From an uncultured Gemmatimonadota bacterium (GTDB taxonomy: Bacteria > Gemmatimonadota > Gemmatimonadetes > Gemmatimonadales > GWC2-71-9), in NCBI GenBank assembly GCA_946479805.1, contig CAMLHP010000010.1, forward strand, positions 1-29,285: a DNA stretch of 29,285 nt, in the 5' to 3' direction. Made by a program: the position numbers and the translations under genes. Positions 17,196 through 25,160 of the stretch are shown in pieces. The notes under the pieces were generated by a model. It was not told the origin of the DNA, made no database searches, and was given only the letters and a program-made list of their open reading frames with translations. Within the stretch, counting starts at the first letter, position 1, and each line of letters opens with the position of its first letter.

Positions 17196-19445
17196 ATGCA
17201 CGACACCAGCGCCAGCCTCGAGCGGCTGCGCGACGCTCTTGCCGGTCGCTACCGGATCGGGAACGAGCTGGGGCGCGGCGGGATGGCCACGGTCTACCTC
17301 GCCGAAGATCTCCGGCATGAGAGGCAGGTCGCGATCAAGGTGCTCCGGCCCGAGCTGGTGCATGCCGGGAGCGAGACGACCCGGTTCATGCGGGAGATCC
17401 GCATCGCCGCCCAGCTCAGCCACCCTTCCATACTTCCGCTGCACGATTCCGGCGCTGTCGATGGGAATCTCTGGTTCGTGATGCCGTACGTCCGGGGCGA
17501 GTCGCTCCGGGCCCGGCTGCAGCGGGACCGCATCCTGCCCACCGATCAGGCCGTTCGCATCGGCATCGCCGTTGCGCGGGCGCTGGACTATGCCCATAGG
17601 CAGAACGTGGTGCACCGGGACATCAAGCCGGAGAACATCCTGCTGCATGAGGGACAGGCAGTGATCGCCGACTTCGGCATCGCCCGGGCCATCAGCGAAG
17701 CGGCGAGCGAAAACGTCACCGAACGGGGACTCGCCATGGGCACGCCGGCCTACATGAGTCCCGAGCAGATCGGAGCCGAGCGCGATCTCGACGGGCGAAG
17801 CGACATCTACGCCCTCGGCTGTGTGCTGTACGAGATGCTCGCCGGCGGGCCACCGTTCGCCGGGCCCGGTACCAGGCCGGTGACCTACCGCCACCTCGCC
17901 GACCCGGTTGCGCCACTGCGTGACACCCGTCCAACCGTGCCACTGTCGGTGGAACGGGCGGTGCTGCGCGCGCTCGCCAAGGATCGCGCTGCCCGCTTTG
18001 CCACCGCCGCCGAGCTGGCCGACGCCCTGGCTGCACCCGATTCCCCTGCCTCTGTCACACCCCGCGGTACCCGAATGCTGGCGGTGTTGCCGTTCGTGAA
18101 CGCCAGTGCCGAGCCCGACACCGAGTACCTGAGCGACGGTATCACCGAGGAGCTGATCAACGCGCTGGCCCATGCGGGCCGGCTCCGGGTCGCGCCGCGG
18201 ACCGCGGTGTTTCCCTACAAGGGCAGCAGCGAGAGCGGACGCGAGATCGGAAAGCGCCTTGGCGTCGAGAGCGTGCTGGAAGGGTCGGTTCGGCGGGCAG
18301 GAGGGCGGCTCCGCATCATGGTTCAGCTGACGGATGTATGCGATGGCCGCCTGGTGTGGTCGGAGCGATTTGATCGCGAGATGGGCGACATTTTCGCACT
18401 GGAAGAAGAACTGGCCCGCACCATTGTGGCGGTGCTCCGCATCCGGTACCTGGGCGAGCTGACCGATCCGGTGCCCAAGCGCTATACCGACGACGTAGAG
18501 GCATACAATCACTACCTGAGGGGCCGCTTCGCATGGAATAAGCGGACGCCGGAAGGAACGGCCGAGGCGATCCGGCACTTCGAGGCGGCCATCGGGCGGG
18601 ATCCCGGCTATGCGCTGGCCTACACCGGGCTTTCCGACAGCTACGCGCTGGAGGTGGACTATCGCGGCGCTCCAGTCACCGATGGTTTGCGGCGGGCCAG
18701 GCAGGAGGCGCTCCGGGCGCTCGAACTGGACGACAGCCTGGCGGAGGCCCACACCTCGCTGGCCTGGGTCAAGTTCATCCATGACTGGGACTGGGAGGAA
18801 GCTGGACGCCAATTCTCGCGGGCCATTGAGCTCAATCCCGGCTATGCCAGCGCCCGCCAGTGGCATTCGTGGTATCTCATGGCCATGGGTCGGACCGACG
18901 AGGCGCTGAGCGAGAGCCGGCTGGCGCAGGAACTCGATCCCGGCAGCATCTCGATCAGGCGATCGGTTGGCTGGCTCCTGCAGTATGCCCGGCGCTGGGA
19001 GGAGTCGGCGGTTCTCCTCCGGCACGCGGTCGAGCAGAATCCCGAGCAGGACGAGACGGTCTGGGCGCTCGGAATTTCACTGATGGAGCTGGGCCAGTAT
19101 CAGGAAGCGGAAAGGGTGCTGCGCAATGCGGAGGCTCTTGCCATCGCCAACTATCACGCGTTCGCATCGCTGGGCCGGCTTGCTGCGCGCCAGGGCAATA
19201 TCGCCGAGGCCGAACGGCGGATGACGCACCTCAAGGAAGTCGCGAAGGCTGAATACGTGTCGCCCGTGGACTTCGCCCGGCTTGCCATCGCGGTTGGCGA
19301 CCACGACGAGGCCTTTGAGTGGATCGGCAGGGCCCACGCCGAGCGGCGTGGCTGGCTGGCGTACCTGCGGGTCGAGCCAGCGGTGGACCCGCTCAGGGGT
19401 GACCCGCGATTCGCCGGATGGCTGCGGACGATGCGATTGGACTAA
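17196..19445 (+). CDS. Serine/threonine kinase with TolB-like and TPR regions (third copy)
   Basis: A 749-residue soluble kinase, more diverged than the tandem pair at 9.9-14.3 kb. The ATG at 17196 is chosen because its spacing to the shared ALAGRY motif matches the other kinases; the frame is open back to 17121 inside the phosphatase gene. Kinase motifs: GRGGMATV (26-33), Lys48, HRDIKPEN from His140, DFG 159-161, GTPAYMSPEQ. The TolB-like region begins at LAVLPFVNAS and holds the shared core VLEGSVRRAGGRLRI and LVWSERFDRE; TPR helices fill the rest, ending in DPLRGDPRFAGWL, a C-terminal motif also recognisable in the other two. It lacks their vicinal-cysteine motif. No membrane segment, no strong Shine-Dalgarno. 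It lies 25 bp after the phosphatase, but may have its own promoter. Confidence 0.9.
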   Translation: MHDTSASLERLRDALAGRYRIGNELGRGGMATVYLAEDLRHERQVAIKVLRPELVHAGSETTRFMREIRIAAQLSHPSILPLHDSGAVDGNLWFVMPYVRGESLRARLQRDRILPTDQAVRIGIAVARALDYAHRQNVVHRDIKPENILLHEGQAVIADFGIARAISEAASENVTERGLAMGTPAYMSPEQIGAERDLDGRSDIYALGCVLYEMLAGGPPFAGPGTRPVTYRHLADPVAPLRDTRPTVPLSVERAVLRALAKDRAARFATAAELADALAAPDSPASVTPRGTRMLAVLPFVNASAEPDTEYLSDGITEELINALAHAGRLRVAPRTAVFPYKGSSESGREIGKRLGVESVLEGSVRRAGGRLRIMVQLTDVCDGRLVWSERFDREMGDIFALEEELARTIVAVLRIRYLGELTDPVPKRYTDDVEAYNHYLRGRFAWNKRTPEGTAEAIRHFEAAIGRDPGYALAYTGLSDSYALEVDYRGAPVTDGLRRARQEALRALELDDSLAEAHTSLAWVKFIHDWDWEEAGRQFSRAIELNPGYASARQWHSWYLMAMGRTDEALSESRLAQELDPGSISIRRSVGWLLQYARRWEESAVLLRHAVEQNPEQDETVWALGISLMELGQYQEAERVLRNAEALAIANYHAFASLGRLAARQGNIAEAERRMTHLKEVAKAEYVSPVDFARLAIAVGDHDEAFEWIGRAHAERRGWLAYLRVEPAVDPLRGDPRFAGWLRTMRLD

Positions 19446-19465
19446 ATTCCCGATTGGGGTAGCTT
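19437..19465 (+). promoter_or_regulatory. Sigma-70-type promoter for the Gly-rich small protein
   Basis: TTGGAC (19437-19442) and TAGCTT (19460-19465) are separated by 17 bases, the best spacing for a housekeeping promoter. The -35 box overlaps the stop of the kinase gene. Transcription would start near 19472 and give a leader of about 84 nt. The -10 box is embedded in G runs (GGGGTAGCTTGGGG). Confidence 0.5.
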
Positions 19466-19555
19466 GGGGAATCCATCTTCGAAGGCCATCAGACACTCCC
19501 TGAGCACGGGGTCACAACGGTCCCGCGCCGATCATCCTCCTTCATGGAGCGATCA

Positions 19556-19798
19556 ATGGAACTCCTGCTGCAACTCCTGGCTGGTGCAGTTGGCGGCAAT
19601 GTGGGTGGCGTGCTGGCAAAGGCCAGAAGCCTGGGGCCGTTGCTGAACACGATCCTGGGTGCGGTCGGCGGCCTGGGTGGCGGACAACTCGCTGGCTCCG
19701 CCTTGGGTGGCGGCACCGGCATGCAGCTCAGTCTCTCGGCGGTGATCGGAGCACTGCTGCCGGTGCTGGGAGCGATGCTCAAGAAGAAGCCCGCATAG
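19556..19798 (+). CDS. Conserved-type Gly-rich small hydrophobic protein
   Basis: An 80-residue protein made largely of Gly, Ala and Leu, with glycine-zipper-like spacing (AGAVGGNVGG, LGAVGGLGGGQLAG) and a lysine-rich end (LKKKPA). It looks like a widespread hypothetical family with the pattern GGN-x-AG...GGGLGGQ; function unknown, and membrane insertion or self-association is likely from composition. The ATG at 19556 is preferred over 19544 because GGAG stands 6 nt before it. An intrinsic-terminator-like hairpin begins 11 nt after the stop, so it is probably transcribed alone from the promoter at 19437. Confidence 0.7.
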   Translation: MELLLQLLAGAVGGNVGGVLAKARSLGPLLNTILGAVGGLGGGQLAGSALGGGTGMQLSLSAVIGALLPVLGAMLKKKPA

Positions 19799-19809
19799 GG
19801 TGCAACACA

Positions 19810-19854
19810 GGGCAGGGTCGCGAATGCGTCAGCGGTCGCGACCCTGCCTCTTTC
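19810..19854 (+). terminator. Strong hairpin with short U tract between small protein and sialidase
   Basis: GGCAGGGTCGCGA (19811-19823) pairs perfectly with TCGCGACCCTGCC (19836-19848) around a 12-base loop, followed by TCTTTCC. It closes the transcript of the Gly-rich protein. It ends only 20 nt before the sialidase ATG, so it could instead, or also, act as an attenuator in the leader of the downstream operon. Confidence 0.7.
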
Positions 19855-19868
19855 CGGAACCTCCTCTG

Positions 19869-21005
19869 ATGTATCTGCTGCGCATACAGCTCGCGCTCGC
19901 CTTGGCATGCATCACCGCTTGTGCGCCCCAAGTGCAGCGACATGCGGTCCAGCCCGAGGCCTTCGAGGTCGACGTCGAGACCAGCGGGGTGGACTACCCG
20001 GTCTACCGGATTCCCGCGCTTACCGTCAGCAACCGGGGGACGCTCATCGCAGCGTACGACGGCCGTCCAACCATGGCGGACCTGCCCGGGAACCTCGTCG
20101 TCCTGGTCCGCCGCAGCGAGGATGGAGGACGGACCTGGCTCCCGCGCCAGGTGGTCCGTGCGGCGCCTGCCCCCATGGGATTTGGCGACCCTAGCCTCCT
20201 GGTTGACCGGGTCACCGGGCGCATCTTCCTCTTCTACTCGGCATCGGTGCGGCAGGGATTCTGGGGATCCGCCACCGGCAGCGACGAGGCTGACCCTGAC
20301 GTGCAGCAGGCCGAGGTCAGCTGGTCCGATGACGACGGCCTCAGCTGGACCCATCGTCGCATCACCGCTTCCATCAAGGATCCGTCGTGGGCAGGGATGT
20401 TTGCGTCCTCGGGGCAGGGCATCCAGCTGCGGCAGGGGCCTCACGCCGGCCGGCTGGTACAGCAGTACGTCATTCGCCACGACGCGAAGCACTACGCCGC
20501 CAGCGCATACAGCGATGACCATGGCGCGACGTGGCAGATGGGCGAGCCCATCGGGCCGGGAATGGACGAGAACAAGACTGTGGAGCTGTCCGACGGCCGG
20601 GTCATGCTCAACAGCCGGGCCAGCCCATACCGGCTGGTCGCCTGGTCTGCTGACGGCGGCTATCACTACACCGGGCTTCGTCCCGACAGCCAGCTGGTGG
20701 ATCCGGCCAACAACGGCGCCATCATCCGCGCCCATCCGAATGCGGAGCGGGGCACCCCACACTCCCGGCGATTGCTCATGAGCCACACCGCACACCCAAC
20801 CGAGCGCAGGAACCTCGTGGTGCAGCGTTCGTGCGATGATGGAAGGACATGGGTGGTCGCGCGGGTCGTCGAGCCCGGCGCCGCCGCCTATTCCAGCCTG
20901 GTGTCGCTGCCGGGCGGTGACGTTGGCGTGCTCTACGAACGCGGGGAGTACGAGCACATCACGTTCTACCGATACACCCCCGGCTGGCCGGCCGATTGTT
21001 CATGA
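19869..21005 (+). CDS. Sialidase-family (BNR repeat) lipoprotein
   Basis: A 378-residue six-bladed sialidase-type propeller. The ATG at 19869 starts a lipoprotein signal with ITAC (Cys18). The family's early YRIP motif is at 46-49 (Arg48). Asp-box repeats S-x-D-x-G-x-T-W occur at 83-90, 153-160, 215-222 and 321-328, with a degenerate one at 260-267. Candidate catalytic residues are Asp64, Glu234/Glu239, Arg250 and Tyr341, so it may be an active exo-sialidase or a related glycosidase rather than a mere propeller; substrate is not known. There is no Shine-Dalgarno; a stable hairpin ends 20 nt upstream. The last four bases overlap the next start (ATGA), so it is coupled to the PLP decarboxylase. 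Confidence 0.85.
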   Translation: MYLLRIQLALALACITACAPQVQRHAVQPEAFEVDVETSGVDYPVYRIPALTVSNRGTLIAAYDGRPTMADLPGNLVVLVRRSEDGGRTWLPRQVVRAAPAPMGFGDPSLLVDRVTGRIFLFYSASVRQGFWGSATGSDEADPDVQQAEVSWSDDDGLSWTHRRITASIKDPSWAGMFASSGQGIQLRQGPHAGRLVQQYVIRHDAKHYAASAYSDDHGATWQMGEPIGPGMDENKTVELSDGRVMLNSRASPYRLVAWSADGGYHYTGLRPDSQLVDPANNGAIIRAHPNAERGTPHSRRLLMSHTAHPTERRNLVVQRSCDDGRTWVVARVVEPGAAAYSSLVSLPGGDVGVLYERGEYEHITFYRYTPGWPADCS

Positions 21006-22459
21006 CCGAGAACGTGAAGGCCGACATCCTTGCCCTCGAGCGAGCGTCGCGCGCACTGGAACCGGGCACTTCCCGCCGCCGGGCACTGCGCAATGCTGTG
21101 GCAGCTGCGGGAGAACGATTCCTCCGGCGCATTCGAAGCGCGAGGGCGTGGGAAGAGCCAGTGGCCCCCGTTGCAAGCCTGCTCGATGAACCCCCCTGCG
21201 AGCGAGGCGTGCCGCTGGAGCGGGCCATCACGACACTGGAACGAGACGTCATTGCGCCGGGGCTCAACCCCGCCTCGGGCGGGCACCTCGGCTACATCCC
21301 TGGTGGCGGTATCTACCACTCGTCGCTGGCCGATTACCTGGCGGCGGTCACCAACAAGTATGCCAGCGTGTCGTTCGTGGGCCCCGGCGCCGTGCAAATG
21401 GAGAACCTGCTGGTCCGCTGGGCAGCGGACCTGGTCGGGCTGGGCCCGGAGGCGGGCGGTGCCATCCACTCGGGCGGCAGCATCGCCAACCTCTCCGCCA
21501 TCGCAACCGCGCGCGATGCACATGATCTCAAGGGAGCCGACTACGCCTCGTCGGTGGTGTACCTGACCACCCAGGCGCATCACAGCGTCGAGAAGGCGCT
21601 GGACCTGACCGGCATGCGTGAGGCGCCGAGGCACCTGATACCGATGGATGCGGGCTACCGGATGCGTCCGGACGCCCTTGAGCGCGCAATCGCCGAAGAC
21701 CGCGCACGGGGAGCGCGACCCTGGCTGATCGTCGCCGCCGCCGGCACCACCGACGCCGGAGCCGTTGATCCGCTGGCGGAGATCGCGGACGTGGCCCGGC
21801 AGGAGGGATGCTGGCTGCACGTTGATGCGGCGTATGGCGGGTTCTTCCTGCTGACGGCGCACGGGCGGGCCGTGCTTCAAGGCATCGAGAAGGCGGACTC
21901 GGTGGTGCTGGACCCGCACAAGGGCCTCTTCCTGCCGTACGGGTGCGGCATGCTTGTGGCACGGGACGCAAGGCTGCTGGCCCGCACTCATGGCCATACG
22001 GGTCACTACATGCAGGACGCCAACCGTGAAGTGCGTGACCTCTCGCCCGCCGAAGTATCGCCCGAACTGACAAAGCACTTCAGGGCCCTTCGCATGTGGC
22101 TTCCGCTTGTGGTGCTGGGTGTGGCTCCCTTCCGTGCCGCGCTGGAGGAGAAGCTGCTGCTGGCGCGTTACGCAGCGGCACGCCTGGGGGAACTGGGGTT
22201 CGAAGTGGGCCCTGCGCCCGATCTCTCGGTGGTCACTTTCAGGTGGGCGCCTGCGGGAGAGACGCCCGACCGGCTCGATCAGCTCAACCAGACGATAGTG
22301 GATGGTGTCCGCCGCGACGGCAGGGTGTTCATCTCGTCCACCATGCTGGACGGGCGCTTCACGCTTCGGCTGGCGATTCTCTCCTTCCGTACCCACCTCA
22401 GGACCATTGACCTGGCGCTGCGAGTGCTGGCGGAGCAGGCTGCGCTCCTTCGCTCCTGA
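21002..22459 (+). CDS. PLP-dependent group II amino-acid decarboxylase
   Basis: A 485-residue fold-type I pyridoxal-phosphate enzyme of the glutamate/aromatic amino-acid decarboxylase group. Visible motifs: SGGHLGYIPGGG (92-103), QAHHSVEKA with the ring-stacking His at 193/194, HVDAAYGG (Asp275, binds the pyridine nitrogen) and DPHKGLF with the Schiff-base Lys307. Length fits aromatic L-amino-acid decarboxylase-like proteins. The exact substrate cannot be read from the sequence; tryptophan, tyrosine, aspartate or glutamate are all found in this group. The ATG at 21002 overlaps the sialidase stop as ATGA; an in-frame TTG at 20996 is less likely. A run of small genes on the same strand follows. 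Confidence 0.9.
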   Translation: MTENVKADILALERASRALEPGTSRRRALRNAVAAAGERFLRRIRSARAWEEPVAPVASLLDEPPCERGVPLERAITTLERDVIAPGLNPASGGHLGYIPGGGIYHSSLADYLAAVTNKYASVSFVGPGAVQMENLLVRWAADLVGLGPEAGGAIHSGGSIANLSAIATARDAHDLKGADYASSVVYLTTQAHHSVEKALDLTGMREAPRHLIPMDAGYRMRPDALERAIAEDRARGARPWLIVAAAGTTDAGAVDPLAEIADVARQEGCWLHVDAAYGGFFLLTAHGRAVLQGIEKADSVVLDPHKGLFLPYGCGMLVARDARLLARTHGHTGHYMQDANREVRDLSPAEVSPELTKHFRALRMWLPLVVLGVAPFRAALEEKLLLARYAAARLGELGFEVGPAPDLSVVTFRWAPAGETPDRLDQLNQTIVDGVRRDGRVFISSTMLDGRFTLRLAILSFRTHLRTIDLALRVLAEQAALLRS

Positions 22460-22489
22460 GGCGCGGCGCGGGCATTACATTACGTGGTC

Positions 22490-22951
22490 ATGACGATACG
22501 ACTGATACTGGCCATCCTCCACCTGCTCGCGCTGGGCGTGGGCCTGGGTGCTGTTTACGCCCGGGGCCGCGGGCTCCGCAAGCCGCTGGACACTGACGGC
22601 GTGCGCCGGGTGCTCGCGGCAGATACCTGGTGGGGCCTCGCCGGCTTCCTGTGGATCAGCACCGGCCTGGCCCGGTTGTTCATGGGCACCGAGAAGGCCA
22701 CATCCTACTACCTCGGAAACCACCTGTTTCACGGCAAGATGGGCCTCCTGCTGGTGCTGCTGGTGCTGGAGGTGATCGCTGTCATCGCGCTTATCAAGTG
22801 GCGGAAGACCGTAGCCTCCGGCGCCGCGCCCGACACGTCGGCCGCGAGGCGCCTCGCCGTCATCAGTGATGTCCAGGTTCTCCTCGTGCTGCTGATGGCG
22901 GGCCTCGCCACCGCGATGGCACGGGGGCTGGGTGCAGGGGCCGGAGGCTGA
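22490..22951 (+). CDS. DUF2214 family membrane protein
   Basis: About 153 residues with four hydrophobic helices, near 2-20, 45-62, 82-102 and 125-145 from the ATG. The pattern fits DUF2214: an early LAILHLLALGVGLG, a central DTWWGLAGFLWISTGLARLF and GNHLFHGKMGLLLVLL. The histidine in the first helix and HLFHGK in the third suggest haem or metal binding, but this is inference. A GTG at 22484 is an alternative start. There is no Shine-Dalgarno; TACATT at 22476-22481 lies 8 nt before the ATG, which would suit a leaderless mRNA. Function unknown. Confidence 0.8.
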   Translation: MTIRLILAILHLLALGVGLGAVYARGRGLRKPLDTDGVRRVLAADTWWGLAGFLWISTGLARLFMGTEKATSYYLGNHLFHGKMGLLLVLLVLEVIAVIALIKWRKTVASGAAPDTSAARRLAVISDVQVLLVLLMAGLATAMARGLGAGAGG

Positions 22952-22954
22952 AAC

Positions 22955-23491
22955 GTGGGCCTCAGCGCGCCCCCGCGGGAGCGTTTTGAGACCGCGCGGC
23001 TCACGGCCGAGCGGCTCCTGGCGGGGCACCTGCCGCAGTTGCGCCAGATGGACCGCGACCCGCAAGTGATGCAGTGGTTGGGCGGCACGAGGGATGATGC
23101 GGCGCTCGATGCGTACCTGGCGCGCAACCTCGCCCATTGGGAACAGTTCGGGTACGGTGTGTGGATCCTGCGCTCAGCTGACAGCGGTGCCTTCGCGGGG
23201 CGGTCGGTGCTGCGCCATGTGGATGTCGACGGAGTGGACGAAGTCGAGGTGGGCTACGGGTTCCTTCCGGTCTACTGGGGAAGGGGGCTCGCCACCGAGA
23301 TCACCGCTGCCTGCCTCGATGTGGCGCGCCGGGATGTGGGGCTGGATTCGGTGGTGGGCCTGGCGGCGCCGGGCAATGCCGCCTCACGCCGGGTGCTGGA
23401 GAAGTCCGGTCTCCGTTTCGAGCGCGAGGTGCAGCTCGACAGCGGACCCCATGCCCTCTACAGGATAGTTTTCAAGCACGGGACTGGGTAA
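22955..23491 (+). CDS. GNAT acetyltransferase, RimJ/RimL-like
   Basis: A 178-residue single-domain GNAT protein that would move an acetyl group from acetyl-CoA to an amine. It shows the usual layout of the ribosomal-protein acetyltransferase branch: TARLTAERL at the N-terminus, VEVGYGFLPVYWGRGLATE with the acetyl-CoA pyrophosphate loop (WGRGLA, 108-113), and AAPGNAASRRVLEKSGL, the conserved NxxSxRVLEKxGF motif. The acceptor is unknown. The GTG at 22955 has GGAGG (22943-22947) 7 nt upstream, overlapping the end of the previous gene; only 3 bases separate the two genes, so they are co-transcribed. Confidence 0.9.
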   Translation: MGLSAPPRERFETARLTAERLLAGHLPQLRQMDRDPQVMQWLGGTRDDAALDAYLARNLAHWEQFGYGVWILRSADSGAFAGRSVLRHVDVDGVDEVEVGYGFLPVYWGRGLATEITAACLDVARRDVGLDSVVGLAAPGNAASRRVLEKSGLRFEREVQLDSGPHALYRIVFKHGTG

Positions 23492-23495
23492 CCAC

Positions 23496-23846
23496 ATGAA
23501 CATCCACACCAAGTCAGTTCGCGACAAGCCTTCCAGGTCGGACGGCCGCAGGGTACTGGTGGACCGGCTCTGGCCCCGTGGGATTTCGAAGGAGAAAGCC
23601 TCCGTCGATTTCTGGGCCCGGGACATCTCACCGTCCACTGCGCTCCGGAAGTGGTACAGCCATGACCCGGAGAAGTGGGATGAGTTCCGCCGGCGCTACT
23701 TCGCGGAGCTGGACGACAACGAGCCGGGAGTGGCCGAGCTCAGGGCCGAGCTGGGCAAGGGCAAGGCGACCCTGCTTTTCGGCTCGCGCGAAGCCAGGCT
23801 CAACAACGCAACTGCCCTCATCGAGTACCTGAAGTCACGGCGCTGA
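23496..23846 (+). CDS. DUF488 family protein (YeaO-like)
   Basis: A 116-residue cytoplasmic protein. DGRRVLVDRLWPRGISKEKA matches the hallmark RxLVDRLWPRGxxK of DUF488, and LRKWYSHDPEKWDEFRRRY fits its second conserved block. The family is uncharacterised. The start lies 4 bases after the GNAT stop with little Shine-Dalgarno similarity, so it probably depends on upstream translation. Confidence 0.88.
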   Translation: MNIHTKSVRDKPSRSDGRRVLVDRLWPRGISKEKASVDFWARDISPSTALRKWYSHDPEKWDEFRRRYFAELDDNEPGVAELRAELGKGKATLLFGSREARLNNATALIEYLKSRR

Positions 23847-23864
23847 CCTCCACCGCGAGGCTTC

Positions 23865-24524
23865 ATGTTCGTGGGGCACCTGGCAGTCGCATTTGCTGGC
23901 AAGCGCGCCGCTCCATCGGTGTCGTTGGGCTGGCACATGGCCGCCGTATGCGCGCTCGACCTCATTTGGCCATTCCTGCTGCTGGTGGGCATCGAGAGGG
24001 TGTCGGTGCAGCCAGGCGCTACCGCCTTCACTCCGCTGGTCTTCGATTCATATCCCTGGAGCCACAGCCTGCTGATGTCGCTGGTGTGGGCTGCCGTGTT
24101 CTACGGGCTGGCCCGATGGCGCGGCATGTCGAAGCAGGCAGGGACCATTCTGGGAGCGCTGGTTGTGAGCCACTGGGTGCTGGATTTCGTGTCCCACGCT
24201 CCTGACATGCCGCTCTGGCCCGGCAACTCCCCGCGTTTCGGTCTGGCGCTCTGGGATTCTATCCCCGCCACGCTGGCGGTCGAGGGCACGCTCTGGATTG
24301 CCGGAATCGTGGCCTATCTCCGGTTCCGCCGGCCACGGAGGTGGACAGGGGTGGTCGCCTTCTGGTCGTTCGTGCTGGTTTGCACCTTGATGTGGATCGC
24401 CGGCCCGTGGTCGCCGCCCCCACCTTCGGTGCGCGCTCTCGCGTGGTTTGGCCTGATAGGGTGGCTGATAATTCCGTGGGCCGCCTGGGCCGACCGCAAC
24501 AGCGAGGCCCGGACCCCAGCCTGA
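23865..24524 (+). CDS. Multi-pass membrane protein with conserved His/Asp motifs
   Basis: 219 residues with about six hydrophobic helices. Conserved-looking polar residues sit at helix ends: MFVGHLAVAFAGKR at the start, CALDLIWPFLLL, YPWSHSLLMS and VVSHWVLDFVSHAPDMPL. The GH, D, SHS and SHxxxD pattern recalls YdjM/DUF457-type membrane-bound metal-dependent hydrolases, so a metal site in the membrane is possible; I recognise the type but not a named family. GAGG stands 4 nt before the ATG. It is the last gene of the close-packed run that begins at the sialidase; an independent promoter follows. Confidence 0.7.
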   Translation: MFVGHLAVAFAGKRAAPSVSLGWHMAAVCALDLIWPFLLLVGIERVSVQPGATAFTPLVFDSYPWSHSLLMSLVWAAVFYGLARWRGMSKQAGTILGALVVSHWVLDFVSHAPDMPLWPGNSPRFGLALWDSIPATLAVEGTLWIAGIVAYLRFRRPRRWTGVVAFWSFVLVCTLMWIAGPWSPPPPSVRALAWFGLIGWLIIPWAAWADRNSEARTPA

Positions 24525-24534
24525 TGCCCGCCGC

Positions 24535-24562
24535 TTGCCGGGACCGTTTCGGCGGGTAGAAT
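24535..24562 (+). promoter_or_regulatory. Sigma-70-type promoter for the DinB-fold gene
   Basis: TTGCCG (24535-24540) and TAGAAT (24557-24562) are 16 bases apart. Transcription would begin near 24569 and give a leader of about 47 nt before the ATG at 24616. The -10 box has G runs on both sides (GGGTAGAATAGGG). Confidence 0.6.
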
Positions 24563-24615
24563 AGGGCAATTGCTCTCCTCTCCCCTCAGTTTCCACCCGT
24601 GCCGGAGCAGTACAC

Positions 24616-25158
24616 ATGAAAGCGTTACTCACATCAGCTGCAGCTGCAGCCATCCTGATGGTCCCAGCGTGCGCTCAGAGCCAGGCAGCAGCGCCCTCCA
24701 CGAGCGCCGCATTCGCCGGCATGACCGGTGCATGGAGGTCCATGACGTCGTACTTCACCACCGCGGCCGAGGAAGGATCGGACTCGCTGTACGCATTTCG
24801 TCCGGTGGAGGGCGTGCGCAGCTTTGGCGAGCTGGTGGGGCACGTGGCGGGGGCGCAGTACATGTTCTGCGCCATGGCCCTGGGCGAGGAAGTTCCTTCG
24901 GAAGGCGCGGTTGAAGAGTCCGCAAAGAGCAAGGCCGAGCTGGTGGCTGCGCTGAAAGCATCCACCGAATACTGCAACCGGGCGTACGCCCTGACCGACG
25001 GCCAGCTGACGGCCCCGGTGACGATTTTCGGCCAGGAGAGCACCCGGATGGGTGCGCTGGTCATGAACAGCAACCACAACGCCGAGCACTACGGCAACCT
25101 GGTGGTATACCTCCGCCTGAACGGGATCGTCCCGCCATCGAGCCGCAGGGGAATGTAG
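24616..25158 (+). CDS. Exported DinB-fold protein
   Basis: A 180-residue protein of the DinB/YfiT-like four-helix metal-binding superfamily. The metal triad is visible: LVGHVAGAQ (His76) and NSNHNAEHYGNL (His154, His158). In this superfamily such a site usually binds zinc or nickel and serves thiol-dependent transferases. A signal peptide precedes it (hydrophobic to about residue 18, then VPACAQS); the Cys could make it a lipoprotein, but Pro in the lipobox is unusual. Most DinB-fold proteins are cytoplasmic, so export points to a different substrate. GGAG is 8 nt before the ATG. It is 2 bases from the metallopeptidase gene, so the two probably form one unit. Confidence 0.87.
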   Translation: MKALLTSAAAAAILMVPACAQSQAAAPSTSAAFAGMTGAWRSMTSYFTTAAEEGSDSLYAFRPVEGVRSFGELVGHVAGAQYMFCAMALGEEVPSEGAVEESAKSKAELVAALKASTEYCNRAYALTDGQLTAPVTIFGQESTRMGALVMNSNHNAEHYGNLVVYLRLNGIVPPSSRRGM

Positions 25159-25160
25159 GC

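Noticed and set aside
17085..19025. A 646-residue minus-strand open frame opposite the third kinase
   Set aside because: Low-complexity Arg/Pro/His/Gly composition and no motifs, while the + strand encodes all kinase motifs. Similar antisense frames at 12959-14149, 20966-22396 and 7132-8505 are rejected for the same reason.
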